Shown here piece after piece: positions 44,284-53,361 of a stretch of 64,000 nt of DNA. Both the position numbers and the translations under genes were made by a program. Numbering within the stretch: position 1 is the first letter of the stretch; each line of letters begins with the position of its first letter. The notes below the pieces were generated by a model. That model saw only the letters and a program-made list of their open reading frames with translations. It was not told the DNA's origin and ran no database searches. Source of the DNA: Campylobacter concisus (GTDB taxonomy: Bacteria; Campylobacterota; Campylobacteria; Campylobacterales; Campylobacteraceae); contig NZ_PPCG01000024.1 of assembly GCF_002913745.1 (NCBI RefSeq), positions 1 through 64,000 of the forward strand, written 5' to 3'.

Positions 44284-44463
44284 ATGCTTGATGATATCAT
44301 CCTTGCTGTCTTAGTATATTTCACAACATTCTTATTTATGTTTTTTATACTCGCCTTTTTTGCATTTTGGTATATAAGCGTGCCGCTACTTGTCATCTAT
44401 ATCGTTATAAAATTTATAAGGCATGCAAAAGAGTGCGAGAGGATATGCGGCAAGCTTGAGTAA
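44284..44463 (+). CDS. Small hydrophobic membrane protein
   Basis: The 59-residue protein consists mostly of two membrane helices (ILAVLVYFTTFLFMFFILAF and the stretch around VPLLVIYIVIKFI) with a charged C-terminus HAKECERICGKLE carrying two cysteines. ATG 44284 is preferred over in-frame ATG 44272 because GGGAGG precedes it at good spacing. It stands alone between the structured repeat and metY. Family unknown. Confidence 0.6.
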   Translation: MLDDIILAVLVYFTTFLFMFFILAFFAFWYISVPLLVIYIVIKFIRHAKECERICGKLE

Positions 44464-44471
44464 ATTTTAAA

Positions 44472-44496
44472 TTTCTAGCCCAAAATGAGCTAGAAA
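44472..44496. terminator. Bidirectional terminator between the small membrane protein and metY
   Basis: TTTCTAGC (44472-44479) pairs with GCTAGAAA (44489-44496) around a 9-base loop. A run of A follows on the plus strand. Confidence 0.6.
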
Positions 44497-44509
44497 AAAA
44501 TAGAAAATT

Positions 44510-45781
44510 CTATTCTAAGGCTTGAGCCAGATCAGCTATCAGATCCTCGGCGTTTTCAAGACCTATACTAACTCTTATCAGCTCTTTTGTGATGCCAGCT
44601 TTGATGAGCTCTTCGCTGCTTAGCTGCTGGTGAGTTGTCGAGGCTGGGTGTGTGATGAGTGATTTTGTATCACCGATATTTACTACGATCTTAAAGAGTT
44701 TTACGCGCTCTAGCATCTTTTTTGCACGCTCAAAGCTATCAGTCTCAAAGCAAAATAGCCCATTTGCCATGCCGTCTTTAAAGTATTTTTGTGCCTTTGC
44801 ATGATCTACGTTGTCGGCAAGTCCTGGGTATGCCACGCTTTTTATATGCTTGTGAGAGTTTAGAAATTTAGCCACTTTTAGCGCGTTTTGAGAGTGTCTT
44901 TCAACCCTAACAGCGAGCGTTTCAAGCCCTTGTATGAGCTGCCAAGAGTTAAACGGAGAGATCACAGCGCCGATGTCGCGCACGATGGCAAGCCTCATTC
45001 TTAGCGTGTAGATGTCAAAACGATCCGTCATATCAGCATATACGATGTCGTGATAGCTCGCATCTGGCACGTTAAAGTGCTCATATCTCTTGTTGCCTTT
45101 TAGCTTCTCGTTTAGGTGATTTGCACTTACAACGACACCTGCTAGGCTAAGACCTTGACCGCTCATATATTTGCTAGCGCTATGCACGCAAACATCGACG
45201 CCGTGGCGAAGTGGCTGAAAGATGATAGGCGTTGGCACGGTGTTATCGGTGATGCTGATGATGCCATATTTGTTTGCGATTTCTACGATTTTTTCGATAT
45301 TTGGGATAGAAATTTGTGGATTTGAAAGCGTTTCAAAAAATATAGCCCTTGTTTTATCATCTATCAAACTCTCCAGATCATCTGCAGTGTCGCTGTCAAA
45401 GACTCTAGCCTCTATGCCAAATCTTTTCAGCGTGTGCGTAAAAAGCACCGTCGTGCCGCCATAAATTTTCTTAGCGATGATGATATTATCGCCTGCTTGG
45501 GCTAAATTTATGATGCTGTAAAACAAAGCCGACTGACCGCTTGCAGTAGCTATCGCAGCGGCTCCGCCTTCAAGTGCGGCGACCCTTTTTTCAAAGATAT
45601 CTGTCGTTGGGTTGCTAAGTCTTGTGTAGATGTAGCCACTATCTTTTAGATCAAACCTAGCAGCTGCCGTCTCGGCACTTCCAAAGTCATAAGCTGTGCT
45701 TTGAAAAATAGGCACAGCCATCGTGCCAAAGCCCTCGTTTGTATCGTAGCCTACGTGGATCGCAGCGGTTTCTTGCCTCAT
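44510..45781 (-). CDS. metY: O-acetylhomoserine sulfhydrylase (Cys/Met metabolism PLP enzyme)
   Basis: MetY makes homocysteine from O-acetylhomoserine and sulfide. The 423 residues match the Cys/Met-metabolism PLP family. The PLP lysine is in SASKYMSGQGLSLAGVVV, ahead of which lie SGQSALFYSIINLAQAGDNII and TDNTVPTPIIFQPLRHG. The length and the long N-terminal part fit the O-acetylhomoserine aminocarboxypropyltransferase subgroup rather than MetB. It is a single gene with its own promoter. Confidence 0.92.
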   Translation of the reverse strand: MRQETAAIHVGYDTNEGFGTMAVPIFQSTAYDFGSAETAAARFDLKDSGYIYTRLSNPTTDIFEKRVAALEGGAAAIATASGQSALFYSIINLAQAGDNIIIAKKIYGGTTVLFTHTLKRFGIEARVFDSDTADDLESLIDDKTRAIFFETLSNPQISIPNIEKIVEIANKYGIISITDNTVPTPIIFQPLRHGVDVCVHSASKYMSGQGLSLAGVVVSANHLNEKLKGNKRYEHFNVPDASYHDIVYADMTDRFDIYTLRMRLAIVRDIGAVISPFNSWQLIQGLETLAVRVERHSQNALKVAKFLNSHKHIKSVAYPGLADNVDHAKAQKYFKDGMANGLFCFETDSFERAKKMLERVKLFKIVVNIGDTKSLITHPASTTHQQLSSEELIKAGITKELIRVSIGLENAEDLIADLAQALE

Positions 45782-45813
45782 TCTTGCTCCTTGTTTAAGT
45801 AATTTTGGCGTAA

Positions 45814-45819
45814 ATTATA
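45814..45819 (-). promoter_or_regulatory. Putative -10 box for metY
   Basis: On the minus strand this reads TATAAT within TGTATAATTTAC, 32 bases before the metY start. Confidence 0.6.
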
Positions 45820-45861
45820 CATTAGCAAAGCCAAAATTTAGGGGATAAAATCAAATTTTGA

Positions 45862-45867
45862 TATAAT
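45862..45867 (+). promoter_or_regulatory. Putative -10 box for the 45890-46842 gene pair
   Basis: TATAAT within TTGATATAATTTGCC lies 22 bases before the TTG start at 45890. AAAGGAAAAA is the ribosome binding site. Confidence 0.6.
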
Positions 45868-45889
45868 TTGCCAAAAAAAAAGGAAAAAT

Positions 45890-46222
45890 TTGAACCAAGT
45901 CACGGACAAATTTAAGCGTGTAAAATATCTTCGTGCGCTAGAAAAATTTGCAAAATCAGCGATAAACGGGCTAAAAAGAGATGACTTTGACGAGACTGAG
46001 TTTCGCCAAAGAGTGGAGAAAAACGCGAAAGTCATCGAAAAAGTCGAGGCTGTTTATCTTGATCAGCCATACTCAAAGGCGCTAGAAAATTTTATAAATT
46101 TGCTTATCAAAAATGCGCCAAAAGAGGAGCTTTTAAAGGCGGCAAATCTACTTGATAAGCTAAAAAATCAAAAGACATATAAGAAAGAAAAACATAAAAA
46201 TAAATTTAAGGATGAGGATTGA
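45890..46222 (+). CDS. Hypothetical helical basic protein
   Basis: I do not recognise this 110-residue protein. It is highly charged and probably all helical, with a Lys-rich C-terminus (KKEKHKNKFKDED). There is no signal peptide. The start is TTG, supported by AAGGAAAAA 6 bases upstream and a promoter. Its stop overlaps the TTG start of the HAD gene, so the two are co-expressed. Confidence 0.65.
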   Translation: MNQVTDKFKRVKYLRALEKFAKSAINGLKRDDFDETEFRQRVEKNAKVIEKVEAVYLDQPYSKALENFINLLIKNAPKEELLKAANLLDKLKNQKTYKKEKHKNKFKDED

Positions 46223-46842
46223 AAGTAGTTATTTTTGATATGGATGGCACGGTGATCGATAGCGGCGAGGCGATATATAAAACGGTAAATGAAGTGAGAT
46301 ATGAGTTAAATTTGCCGCCACTTGAAAAAGAATTTATCATAAAAGCGATCAATGAACCAGGTAGAAATTTAGCCCTTGAGTTTTACGGCATCGACACGCC
46401 AAGCAGGAGCTTAAAAGAGGGCTTTGAAGAGAAATTTAAGAAATTTTACGATGAGTGTGCGACTACATATGAGGGCGTAAAAGAGCTTTTACAAAAGTGC
46501 AAAGAGGCTCACTTTGAAGTCGTTTTGGCAAGCAATGCACCACACGATACGCTAGAGAAAATTTTAAAGAAAAATGAAATTTATGAGCTATTTGACGAGG
46601 TTATCGGCGCTAGCAAAGAGATACCGCAAAAGCCAGATCCTGCGATGCTTCATCTAGCTGTTAGTAAAACTGGAGCCAGCAAGGCGATCTTTATAGGAGA
46701 TAGCCTAAAAGACGAGCTAGCTGCCAAAAATGCAAATATGCCTTTCTTGCAAGTTAGCTGGGGATTTGGCGATGAGAGCAAAACAGCGACTTATAACGCT
46801 AAAAATGTTAGCGAGGCGTGGGAGATAATATTAAATTTTTAA
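46219..46842 (+). CDS. HAD-superfamily phosphatase
   Basis: The 207 residues show the four HAD motifs: KVVIFDMDGTVIDS (nucleophile Asp), VVLASNAP (motif II), QKPDPAM (motif III lysine) and IFIGDSLKDE (motif IV). The alpha-helical cap between motifs I and II places it in the phosphoglycolate phosphatase-like group. Substrate unknown. The start is TTG at 46219, overlapping the upstream stop; the DMDGT motif follows at once, so no later start is possible. Confidence 0.88.
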   Translation: MKVVIFDMDGTVIDSGEAIYKTVNEVRYELNLPPLEKEFIIKAINEPGRNLALEFYGIDTPSRSLKEGFEEKFKKFYDECATTYEGVKELLQKCKEAHFEVVLASNAPHDTLEKILKKNEIYELFDEVIGASKEIPQKPDPAMLHLAVSKTGASKAIFIGDSLKDELAAKNANMPFLQVSWGFGDESKTATYNAKNVSEAWEIILNF

Positions 46843-46858
46843 CTTAGTTTTAATTGGC

Positions 46859-46864
46859 TATAAT
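46859..46864 (+). promoter_or_regulatory. Putative -10 box for the DUF2018-ispB-hemA operon
   Basis: TATAAT within TGGCTATAATCTT lies 26 bases before the ATG at 46891. It probably drives the genes up to the one at 52815. Confidence 0.6.
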
Positions 46865-46890
46865 CTTAAGAAATTTTCAAAGAAATAGCA

Positions 46891-47145
46891 ATGATAGATA
46901 TATTTGAGGGCAGTGCGAGGGATAAATTTTATGACATTTTGTTTAACGCAAATGCCGTTTTAGTTAAAAACGAGATAGATAAAATTTTTGATAAATTTGT
47001 AGCTATGAGTGAGCTTTGCGAAAAACATGGCGTTGGCGAAGATGAGATCAGAAATTTTATAGTCTCAGAGCAAGATAAAATTTATAACGGAGTAAATGAC
47101 CTATATATCGAGCTTAGCGGAGAAATTTTAAGCCAAAATGAGTAA
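46891..47145 (+). CDS. DUF2018 family protein
   Basis: The 84-residue protein matches the epsilonproteobacterial DUF2018 pattern, beginning MIDIFEGSARDKFYDILFNAN and carrying VLVKNEIDK. It is helical, soluble and of unknown function. C. jejuni has it at the same place, two genes before the prenyl synthase (recalled, Cj0539). It overlaps the next gene by 8 bases. Confidence 0.85.
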   Translation: MIDIFEGSARDKFYDILFNANAVLVKNEIDKIFDKFVAMSELCEKHGVGEDEIRNFIVSEQDKIYNGVNDLYIELSGEILSQNE

Positions 47146-47569
47146 GATTTTTGCACTCATTGCTTTGTTGGCTGCTCTTGTCTTTGCCAAAGAGCCAAAT
47201 TTTGACCCAAATTCGGTACATATATTTGAGCTTAAAAAAGATGAGTGGGCGAGGGTCTTTATAACTGAAAAGCGAACCCAAAGGGTTGAAACTTTTGACT
47301 TTCGCTGGACGCTATTTGATAGCACAAATATCACTGTGCAAAGCTTTTTTAGGCGCTATCCAAGGCAGATGGTCTTTTCGCTAAGGCAAGGACAAAATAC
47401 CTACATGCAGCGAGTTTTGCCTGATTTTACGATGCCGCCAAATGAGAGCGTAAGCCTTTATATATCGTTTATTGATTTTAAGGATAAAAAGGCGCATTTT
47501 AGGGTGGCTCTGCTAGATGAGAGCAAGCGTGTGGATGTGGGTTTTAGAGATCCAGATGAGGCTAAATAG
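47138..47569 (+). CDS. Exported protein of unknown function
   Basis: The 143 residues start with a signal peptide (MSKIFALIALLAALVFAKEP, cleavage after VFA). The mature part is rich in beta-type pattern: FDFRWTLFDSTNITVQSFF and QMVFSLRQGQNTYMQRVLPD. It corresponds in position to a C. jejuni exported protein gene (Cj0540, recalled). No named family. The ATG lies within the end of the DUF2018 gene; ispB follows after 10 bases. Confidence 0.75.
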   Translation: MSKIFALIALLAALVFAKEPNFDPNSVHIFELKKDEWARVFITEKRTQRVETFDFRWTLFDSTNITVQSFFRRYPRQMVFSLRQGQNTYMQRVLPDFTMPPNESVSLYISFIDFKDKKAHFRVALLDESKRVDVGFRDPDEAK

Positions 47570-47579
47570 AAGGATAAAA

Positions 47580-48473
47580 ATGGATAAAATCGATGAAATA
47601 ATGGGTAAATTTATAAGTGAGCTTGGCTACAAAGAGGCGTTTGAGATGTTTTTAAAGATAAGCTCAGGCAAGAAGCTGCGCTCAAAACTTCTTTTAAAGA
47701 TCGCAGGCGAGAGCGAAATTTCGCTTAGGCTTTGCGCTATCATCGAGCTCATCCACCTTGCAAGCTTATTGCACGACGACGTCATAGACGAGGCAAATAT
47801 AAGACGCGGCAAACCAAGCATAAACGCACTTTTTGGCAGTAAAAACTCAGTCATGCTAGGCGACATCCTTTACTCAAAGGCTTATTTTGAGCTTACAAAA
47901 TTTGACCCAAGCATCGCAGCTGTCATCTCAGATGCGGTCAGTAAGCTAAGCATCGGTGAGATAATGGATGTTAAAATGGCTGAAAATTTTAATGAAAACG
48001 AGCAAGAATATTTAAAAATGATCTACTATAAAACAGCTGTTTTGATAGAAGCTACGGCTATTTGCGGGGCAAAGCTAGCTGGCAAAGATAGCGAGAAATT
48101 TGGACTTTATGGCAAAAATTTAGGTCTTGCATTTCAGATCGTTGATGATATCTTAGACATCACTCAAGATGAAAAAACACTTGGCAAACCAGCGCTTAAC
48201 GACTTTGTCGAGGGCAAAACAACGCTTCCTTACATATATCTTTATAAGAGCTTAGACGAGGCTGGTAAAACAAAGCTTAGATCGCTTTGGGCAAAGAAGT
48301 TAAACGCGGACGAAATTTCGTGGTTAAAAGAAAATTTTGATAAAACTAGCTCGCTTAGTAAAGCCATAAATGAAGCCAAAAGGCTTGGGGCTGAAGCAAT
48401 AGAAGCGATAAAAGAGTATAAAAACGCCGAGCTTGAAGGGATCATAAAAAGCATGATAGATAGGGAATTTTGA
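47580..48473 (+). CDS. ispB: Polyprenyl (octaprenyl-type) diphosphate synthase
   Basis: This trans-isoprenyl synthase makes the side chain of menaquinone. The 297 residues have the first aspartate motif LLHDDVIDEANIRRGKPS, the GDILYSKAY segment and the second motif FQIVDDILDI. The frame is open from 47517, inside the previous gene, but ATG 47580 with AGAAGGATAAAA gives the family N-terminus MDKIDEIMGKF. Chain length is inferred from position with quinone and haem genes. The stop overlaps hemA. Confidence 0.9.
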   Translation: MDKIDEIMGKFISELGYKEAFEMFLKISSGKKLRSKLLLKIAGESEISLRLCAIIELIHLASLLHDDVIDEANIRRGKPSINALFGSKNSVMLGDILYSKAYFELTKFDPSIAAVISDAVSKLSIGEIMDVKMAENFNENEQEYLKMIYYKTAVLIEATAICGAKLAGKDSEKFGLYGKNLGLAFQIVDDILDITQDEKTLGKPALNDFVEGKTTLPYIYLYKSLDEAGKTKLRSLWAKKLNADEISWLKENFDKTSSLSKAINEAKRLGAEAIEAIKEYKNAELEGIIKSMIDREF

Positions 48474-49756
48474 TGCACTATTTAGACATAAGTTTTACAT
48501 ATAAAAATACTGATATTTCGGTCAGAGAGAAGCTTGCCTTTGATAGTGACGATAAAAAAGAGCAAATTTTAAAGCTGATAAACTCAAACAAAAACATAAA
48601 AGAGAGCATGGTGCTAAATACCTGCAACCGCGTCGAGATCATAGCAAGCGTAGAGGATGTAAAGGCCGCTACTGCTCATATCATCAGGTGCATGTCGATA
48701 TTTTCAGGCGTTTTTGAAGATGAGCTTTATGAGAGAGCTGACATCTACGAAAACAGCGGTGCCGCTCACCACCTATTTGCCGTGGCAAGCTCGCTTGATA
48801 GCCTAGTCGTTGGCGAAACGCAGATCGTTGGCCAGCTAAAAAATGCCTTTAAATTTGCTTATGATAACAACTCATGTGGCGAAGACATCAGCAAGATCAT
48901 CCACTACGCATGTAAGTGCGCTGCCAAGGTTAGAAACGAAACTCAAATTTCTAAAAACCCAATCTCAGTTTCAAGCGTCGCCGTGGCAAAAGCAAAAGAA
49001 ATTTTTGGCACGCTTGAAGGTAAAACGGCTATCGTCGTGGGCGCTGGCGAGATGGGCGAGCTAGCAGCAAAGCACCTCATATCAAGCGGCGCAGAGGTAA
49101 TCATCATAAATAGAAGCTCTGAGCGCGTCGAGCAGCTAGTTGATAGCCTAGGAGATAACGCGAGTTGGGATAGCATATTAAAACTAAAAGAGTATGTAAA
49201 TAACTACGATCTCATCTTTTCAAGCACTGCAGCCCCGCACGCTATCATCACAGGCGAGATCATCGAGCCAAGAGAATTTCACAGATACTTTTTTGATATC
49301 GCCGTGCCAAGAGATATCGATCTTTTAAACACAGAGCTTATCAGCGTCTATACGGTCGATAGCCTAGAGGAGATCGTACGTAAAAATTTAGCCCTAAGAG
49401 AGGAGCAGGCGCAAAAGGCCTACTCGATCGTCGGTCAAGATACAAGCGAGTTTTTAAAGACTTTAAAAGAAGATATGAGCGTGCCTCTTATAAAATCTAT
49501 CCGCAAGCAGGCTGAAATTTGCGCTAAAAACGAGCTAGAAAAGGCGATGAAAAAGGGCTATTTAAAACATAGCGATTACGATGAGGCGCAAAAGCTCATC
49601 CATCAGGTCTTTAAAGCATTTTTACACCAGCCAACTATGAAGCTAAAAGGGCTTGCAGACGAGGAGAGAGCGAGCGAGCTTTCAAACGGAGTTAAATTTT
49701 TATTTGACATAAAAGATGAACAAAATTTTCAAGCAGGAGATATAGATGAAATTTAG
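48473..49756 (+). CDS. hemA: Glutamyl-tRNA reductase
   Basis: HemA reduces Glu-tRNA(Glu) to glutamate-1-semialdehyde, the first step of C5 haem synthesis. The 427 residues have the catalytic cysteine in [10 protein letters not shown], the [13 protein letters not shown] and [13 protein letters not shown] segments, and a Rossmann domain ([20 protein letters not shown]). ATG 48473 overlaps the ispB stop as TGATG; in-frame TTG 48470 is less likely. The end overlaps proS by 11 bases. Confidence 0.96.
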   Translation: MHYLDISFTYKNTDISVREKLAFDSDDKKEQILKLINSNKNIKESMVLNTCNRVEIIASVEDVKAATAHIIRCMSIFSGVFEDELYERADIYENSGAAHHLFAVASSLDSLVVGETQIVGQLKNAFKFAYDNNSCGEDISKIIHYACKCAAKVRNETQISKNPISVSSVAVAKAKEIFGTLEGKTAIVVGAGEMGELAAKHLISSGAEVIIINRSSERVEQLVDSLGDNASWDSILKLKEYVNNYDLIFSSTAAPHAIITGEIIEPREFHRYFFDIAVPRDIDLLNTELISVYTVDSLEEIVRKNLALREEQAQKAYSIVGQDTSEFLKTLKEDMSVPLIKSIRKQAEICAKNELEKAMKKGYLKHSDYDEAQKLIHQVFKAFLHQPTMKLKGLADEERASELSNGVKFLFDIKDEQNFQAGDIDEI

Positions 49757-51446
49757 TAAATTTTACGCCCCAACGACCAAAGAAGCGCCAAAAGATGCAT
49801 CTTTACCAAGTCATCAGTTTTTGATAAGAGGTGGCTTTGTCGAGCAGATCGGCTCTGGGCTTTATAACTATCTGCCGCTTGGAAAGATTATGCATGATAA
49901 AATTTCGCGCGTGGTAAAAGAGGAGATGAACGAGGCTGGCGCGCTAGAGGTGAGCTTTAGCGTGGTCACTTCAGGCGAGCTTTGGAAGCAAAGTGGTCGC
50001 TACAATGTCTTTGGCAAGGAGCTTTTGCGCTTTAAAGATAGAAAGGATAATGACTTTGTCATAAGCCCGACAAACGAAGAGGCAGCCGTTGCCTTAGTGC
50101 GTGGCAAGGTCACTAGCTACAAGCAGCTGCCGCTAAATTTATACCAGATAAACACCAAATTTCGTGACGAGGCAAGACCTCGCTTTGGCTTGCTAAGAGG
50201 TCGCGAATTTACGATGAAAGATGGTTATAGCTTTCACTCGAGCAAAGAGGATCTTAAGCGTGAATTTGACCTTATGGAGGCAACTTATAGTAAGATTTTT
50301 ACCCGCTTGGGGCTAAATTTTAGAGCTGTTGAGGCTGATAGCGGAGCCATTGGCGGTAGCGGCAGTAAAGAATTTATGGTGCTTGCAAGTAATGGCGAGG
50401 ACGACATACTTTGCTGTGAGGCTTGCAGATACGCTGCAAACGTCGAGGCTGCAAGACGCAAACCAAGAGTTAGCGAGGCTGAGGCGCCAGAGGCAGACGC
50501 GGCTAAATTTCTAACGCCAAATGCAAAAACGATAAAAGATGTGGCGGAGTTTTTCAAAGTTAGCGAGTTTTACTGCATAAAAGCTGTTATGAAAAAGGCG
50601 ATTTGTGAGGATAAAGAGGAGGTCGTGGTCTTTTTTGTAAGGGGCGATGACGAGCTTCAAGAGACAAAGGCGCAAAATGCTTGCAAGGCGCTAGAGCTTG
50701 TCGATGCTAGCGAGGCTGACGTGGCTAAAGCTGGGCTTGTGGCTGGATTTTGTGGGCCAGTTGGGCTAAAGGATGTTAAATTTTTCATAGATAACGAGCT
50801 AAAGGGCGCAAATAACATGATATGCGGCGCTAACGAGAAGGACTATCACTTTGTTGGCGTTAGTGTTAGCGGATTTAACGAAGAGAGATTTAAAGACCTT
50901 GTAAAGGTAAAAGAGGGCGATAAATGCCCAGTTTGCGGCGGAAATTTAAAGCTTAGCAAGGGCATAGAAGTCGGTCATATCTTTCAGCTAGGCGATAAAT
51001 ATTCTGCTGCGATGAACGCGACATATCTTGATGAAAACGGCAAGGCAAAGCCATTTTTGATGGGCTGCTACGGCATTGGCATAAGCAGGCTTATCGCTGT
51101 GATGATAGAGGCTAGCCACGATGAGAAGGGCTGCATCTGGAAAAAAGAGTGCGCGCCGTTTGACGTGGAGATCATCATCTCAAATTTAAAAGATGAAGCG
51201 GGCGTGAAATTTGCATTTGAGCTTTATGAGAGCCTTAAAAAAGCTGGCGTTAGCGTCATTATCGATGATAGAAACGAGAGATTTGGCGTTAAGATGAATG
51301 ATTTTGAGCTTATAGGCTTTCCTTACGCACTGCTCGTGGGTAAAGAATTTGCAAATGGTAAGGTTGAGTTTATCACGAGAGATGGGCTAAGCAAAGAGGC
51401 GATAGAGGCAAACAACGCCTTTAGAAAGATAAAAGAAAGCTTATGA
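49746..51446 (+). CDS. proS: Prolyl-tRNA synthetase
   Basis: This class II synthetase charges tRNA-Pro. At 566 residues it is the bacterial type with an inserted editing domain (about 225-385) between motifs 2 and 3. Motif 2 reads [21 protein letters not shown], with the start of the signature at FRDE. Motif 3 is in [13 protein letters not shown]. The C-terminal anticodon-binding domain follows. It overlaps hemA by 11 bases and fxsA by 4 bases. Confidence 0.97.
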   Translation: MKFSKFYAPTTKEAPKDASLPSHQFLIRGGFVEQIGSGLYNYLPLGKIMHDKISRVVKEEMNEAGALEVSFSVVTSGELWKQSGRYNVFGKELLRFKDRKDNDFVISPTNEEAAVALVRGKVTSYKQLPLNLYQINTKFRDEARPRFGLLRGREFTMKDGYSFHSSKEDLKREFDLMEATYSKIFTRLGLNFRAVEADSGAIGGSGSKEFMVLASNGEDDILCCEACRYAANVEAARRKPRVSEAEAPEADAAKFLTPNAKTIKDVAEFFKVSEFYCIKAVMKKAICEDKEEVVVFFVRGDDELQETKAQNACKALELVDASEADVAKAGLVAGFCGPVGLKDVKFFIDNELKGANNMICGANEKDYHFVGVSVSGFNEERFKDLVKVKEGDKCPVCGGNLKLSKGIEVGHIFQLGDKYSAAMNATYLDENGKAKPFLMGCYGIGISRLIAVMIEASHDEKGCIWKKECAPFDVEIIISNLKDEAGVKFAFELYESLKKAGVSVIIDDRNERFGVKMNDFELIGFPYALLVGKEFANGKVEFITRDGLSKEAIEANNAFRKIKESL

Positions 51447-51874
51447 GATTTTTTGCATTTTTGTTTTTTTTGATAGAAGCGGTGTTTATCTATCTTTTTG
51501 TAGATAAATTTGGCTTTTTAAACTACTTTCTTGAGGTGTTGGTCTCTGGATTTGTTGGCATCGCACTTCTTTTTAATGCTGGATTTTCTAGTTTAAATTC
51601 GCCTCAAGTAGCGTTTAAGAGCTTTCTTGGTGGAAATTTATTTAGTCAGCTAGGACTTAGCTTTGGCGGAGCGCTGCTCTTTTTGCCAGGGATTTTGACA
51701 GATATTTTTGGTATAGCCGTTGTCATTTTTTCTTTAGTGTTTAAGAAAAATGTGGCGAAAAATGAGAGCTATCAGGAGTTTAAATTTCAAAATTTTAGCG
51801 AGCAGGGCACTAAAAAAGATGATGGCGAGATCATCGACGTTGAGGTCATCGAAGAGCCAAAAAGAGTAAATTAG
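51443..51874 (+). CDS. fxsA: FxsA-family membrane protein
   Basis: The 143 residues fit FxsA: an N-terminal membrane helix pair (about 3-45), a third segment near 70-100 ([28 protein letters not shown], quoted in part as [13 protein letters not shown]), and a hydrophilic tail. FxsA in E. coli modulates phage exclusion, but its basic function is unclear. C. jejuni has it between proS and hemC (recalled). The start overlaps the proS stop as ATGA. Confidence 0.85.
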   Translation: MRFFAFLFFLIEAVFIYLFVDKFGFLNYFLEVLVSGFVGIALLFNAGFSSLNSPQVAFKSFLGGNLFSQLGLSFGGALLFLPGILTDIFGIAVVIFSLVFKKNVAKNESYQEFKFQNFSEQGTKKDDGEIIDVEVIEEPKRVN

Positions 51875-51882
51875 GAGAGATG

Positions 51883-52812
51883 ATGAAAGAGATAAAAATA
51901 GCAACTAGAAAGAGCATCTTAGCGCTTTGGCAAAGCGAGCATATCAAGGCTAGGATCGAGGCGCAGCACAAGGGCGTGAAGGTTGTGCTTGAGGGCATGA
52001 AGACAAAGGGCGACGTGATCCTTGACACGCCACTAGCCAAGATCGGCGGTAAGGGGCTTTTTACAAAAGAGCTTGAAGATAGCATGCTAAAAGGCGAGAC
52101 TGACATCGCCGTGCATAGCCTAAAAGACGTGCCAGTAGTCTTTCCAGAAGGGCTTAAACTAGCGGCTATTTGCTCACGCGAGGATACTAGAGATGCGATG
52201 ATAAGTGAGAAATTTGCTAAATTTAGCGAGCTACCGCACGGCGCAAAAGTCGGCACAACGAGCCTGCGCCGCAAGATGCAGCTGCTTATCATGAGGCCTG
52301 ATCTTGAGATCATTTCGCTTCGAGGTAATGTGCAAACTAGACTTAGAAAGCTAAAAGAGGGCGAATTTGACGCGATCATTTTGGCTATAGCTGGCATAAA
52401 CCGCCTAAATATCAAGGCTGAAGTGGCACACATCTACACATTTGGCTTTGACGAGATGATACCTGCGATGGGTCAGGGCGCTCTTGGGATAGAGGCCAGA
52501 GATGAGAAGCAAATTTTAGATGAGATCTCTTTTTTAAATGATGAAAATGCAGTCATAGAAACGACCATAGAGCGTGACTTTGTAAGCGTTTTAGAAGGTG
52601 GCTGCCAAGTGCCAATAGGCATAAGCGCAAGGCTAAAAGGAGATGAAATTTCTATCGATGCGATCGTTGGTCTGCCCGATGGAAGTGAGTATATAAAAGA
52701 TAGCTTAAAGACTAGCAAAGATAAATTTCAAAGCATCGGCAAGGAGCTAGCGCATAAATTTATAGAAAAAGGGGCGAGAGAGCTTTTAAAACGCGCTGAA
52801 GAGATGGCGTAA
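51883..52812 (+). CDS. hemC: Hydroxymethylbilane synthase (porphobilinogen deaminase)
   Basis: HemC polymerises four porphobilinogens to hydroxymethylbilane. The 309 residues begin MKEIKIATRKSILALWQSE and have the HSLKDVPV loop with its arginine partners (GTTSLRRKMQL). The dipyrromethane-binding cysteine is in EGGCQVPIG. ATG 51883 is chosen over ATG 51880 because AGGAG lies 5 bases before it. The next gene starts 2 bases after the stop. Confidence 0.96.
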   Translation: MKEIKIATRKSILALWQSEHIKARIEAQHKGVKVVLEGMKTKGDVILDTPLAKIGGKGLFTKELEDSMLKGETDIAVHSLKDVPVVFPEGLKLAAICSREDTRDAMISEKFAKFSELPHGAKVGTTSLRRKMQLLIMRPDLEIISLRGNVQTRLRKLKEGEFDAIILAIAGINRLNIKAEVAHIYTFGFDEMIPAMGQGALGIEARDEKQILDEISFLNDENAVIETTIERDFVSVLEGGCQVPIGISARLKGDEISIDAIVGLPDGSEYIKDSLKTSKDKFQSIGKELAHKFIEKGARELLKRAEEMA

Positions 52813-52814
52813 GC

Positions 52815-53165
52815 GTGTTTGAGCTAAATTTTAAAGCAAAAGCCATAAACGCCACCAAAAATAGCAAAGACAACTACTATATGATCGGTCTTGCGGACGA
52901 CAAATATAACTACAAAAACTACATAATCTTTCAAAGACCGATCAAACTAAAAAAGGGTGACGACGAAAACGCCGAGATAAACGGCCTATATGCAGAGTGC
53001 AATGGCGACATTTGCTACAACGCTTGCAAACGAGTAAAGATCACTGATAAGAGCATCATTTTTGAGGTGCAAGATAGTCTCATTTGCGTAGATACCAAGG
53101 ACGTTAAGCTTAATGAGCGCTTTATGAAATATAGCAAAGAGATATTTGGTGAGCTGCTAGAGTAG
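52815..53165 (+). CDS. Imm10-like (immunity protein 10 family) small protein
   Basis: The 116-residue soluble protein carries DNYYMIGLADDKYNYKNYIIFQRP, then LYAECNGDICYNACKRVKI and SIIFEVQDSLICVD. This series matches the Imm10 pattern as I remember it: a Y.V.LAD..... YL.LQR core with a later strand of E..... and IxFxVxD. Imm10 proteins neutralise toxins of polymorphic systems. No toxin gene is present, so it may be an orphan or have a housekeeping role. The start is GTG at 52815, two bases after hemC. Confidence 0.55.
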   Translation: MFELNFKAKAINATKNSKDNYYMIGLADDKYNYKNYIIFQRPIKLKKGDDENAEINGLYAECNGDICYNACKRVKITDKSIIFEVQDSLICVDTKDVKLNERFMKYSKEIFGELLE

Positions 53166-53332
53166 TTTTAAATTTAATAATTTGCCTGCTTTGCCGCCAT
53201 TTTTTAGCCGAGATGATAGAGCATAAATTTATTATCTTTGCGATAAAAATAGACAATAAACTAAACACCACACAAACTGCCTTTGCGTGCAATAACAAAA
53301 TATTAGCATCGCCTTTTTTATCAAATTTTAGC

Positions 53333-53338
53333 TATCAT
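53333..53338 (+). promoter_or_regulatory. Possible -10 box for ubiD
   Basis: TATCAT within TAGCTATCATCCTTAAAA lies 23 bases before the ubiD start. It matches the layout of the clearer TATAAT promoters nearby. Confidence 0.35.
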
Positions 53339-53361
53339 CCTTAAAAATTTAAGGGAAAAAT

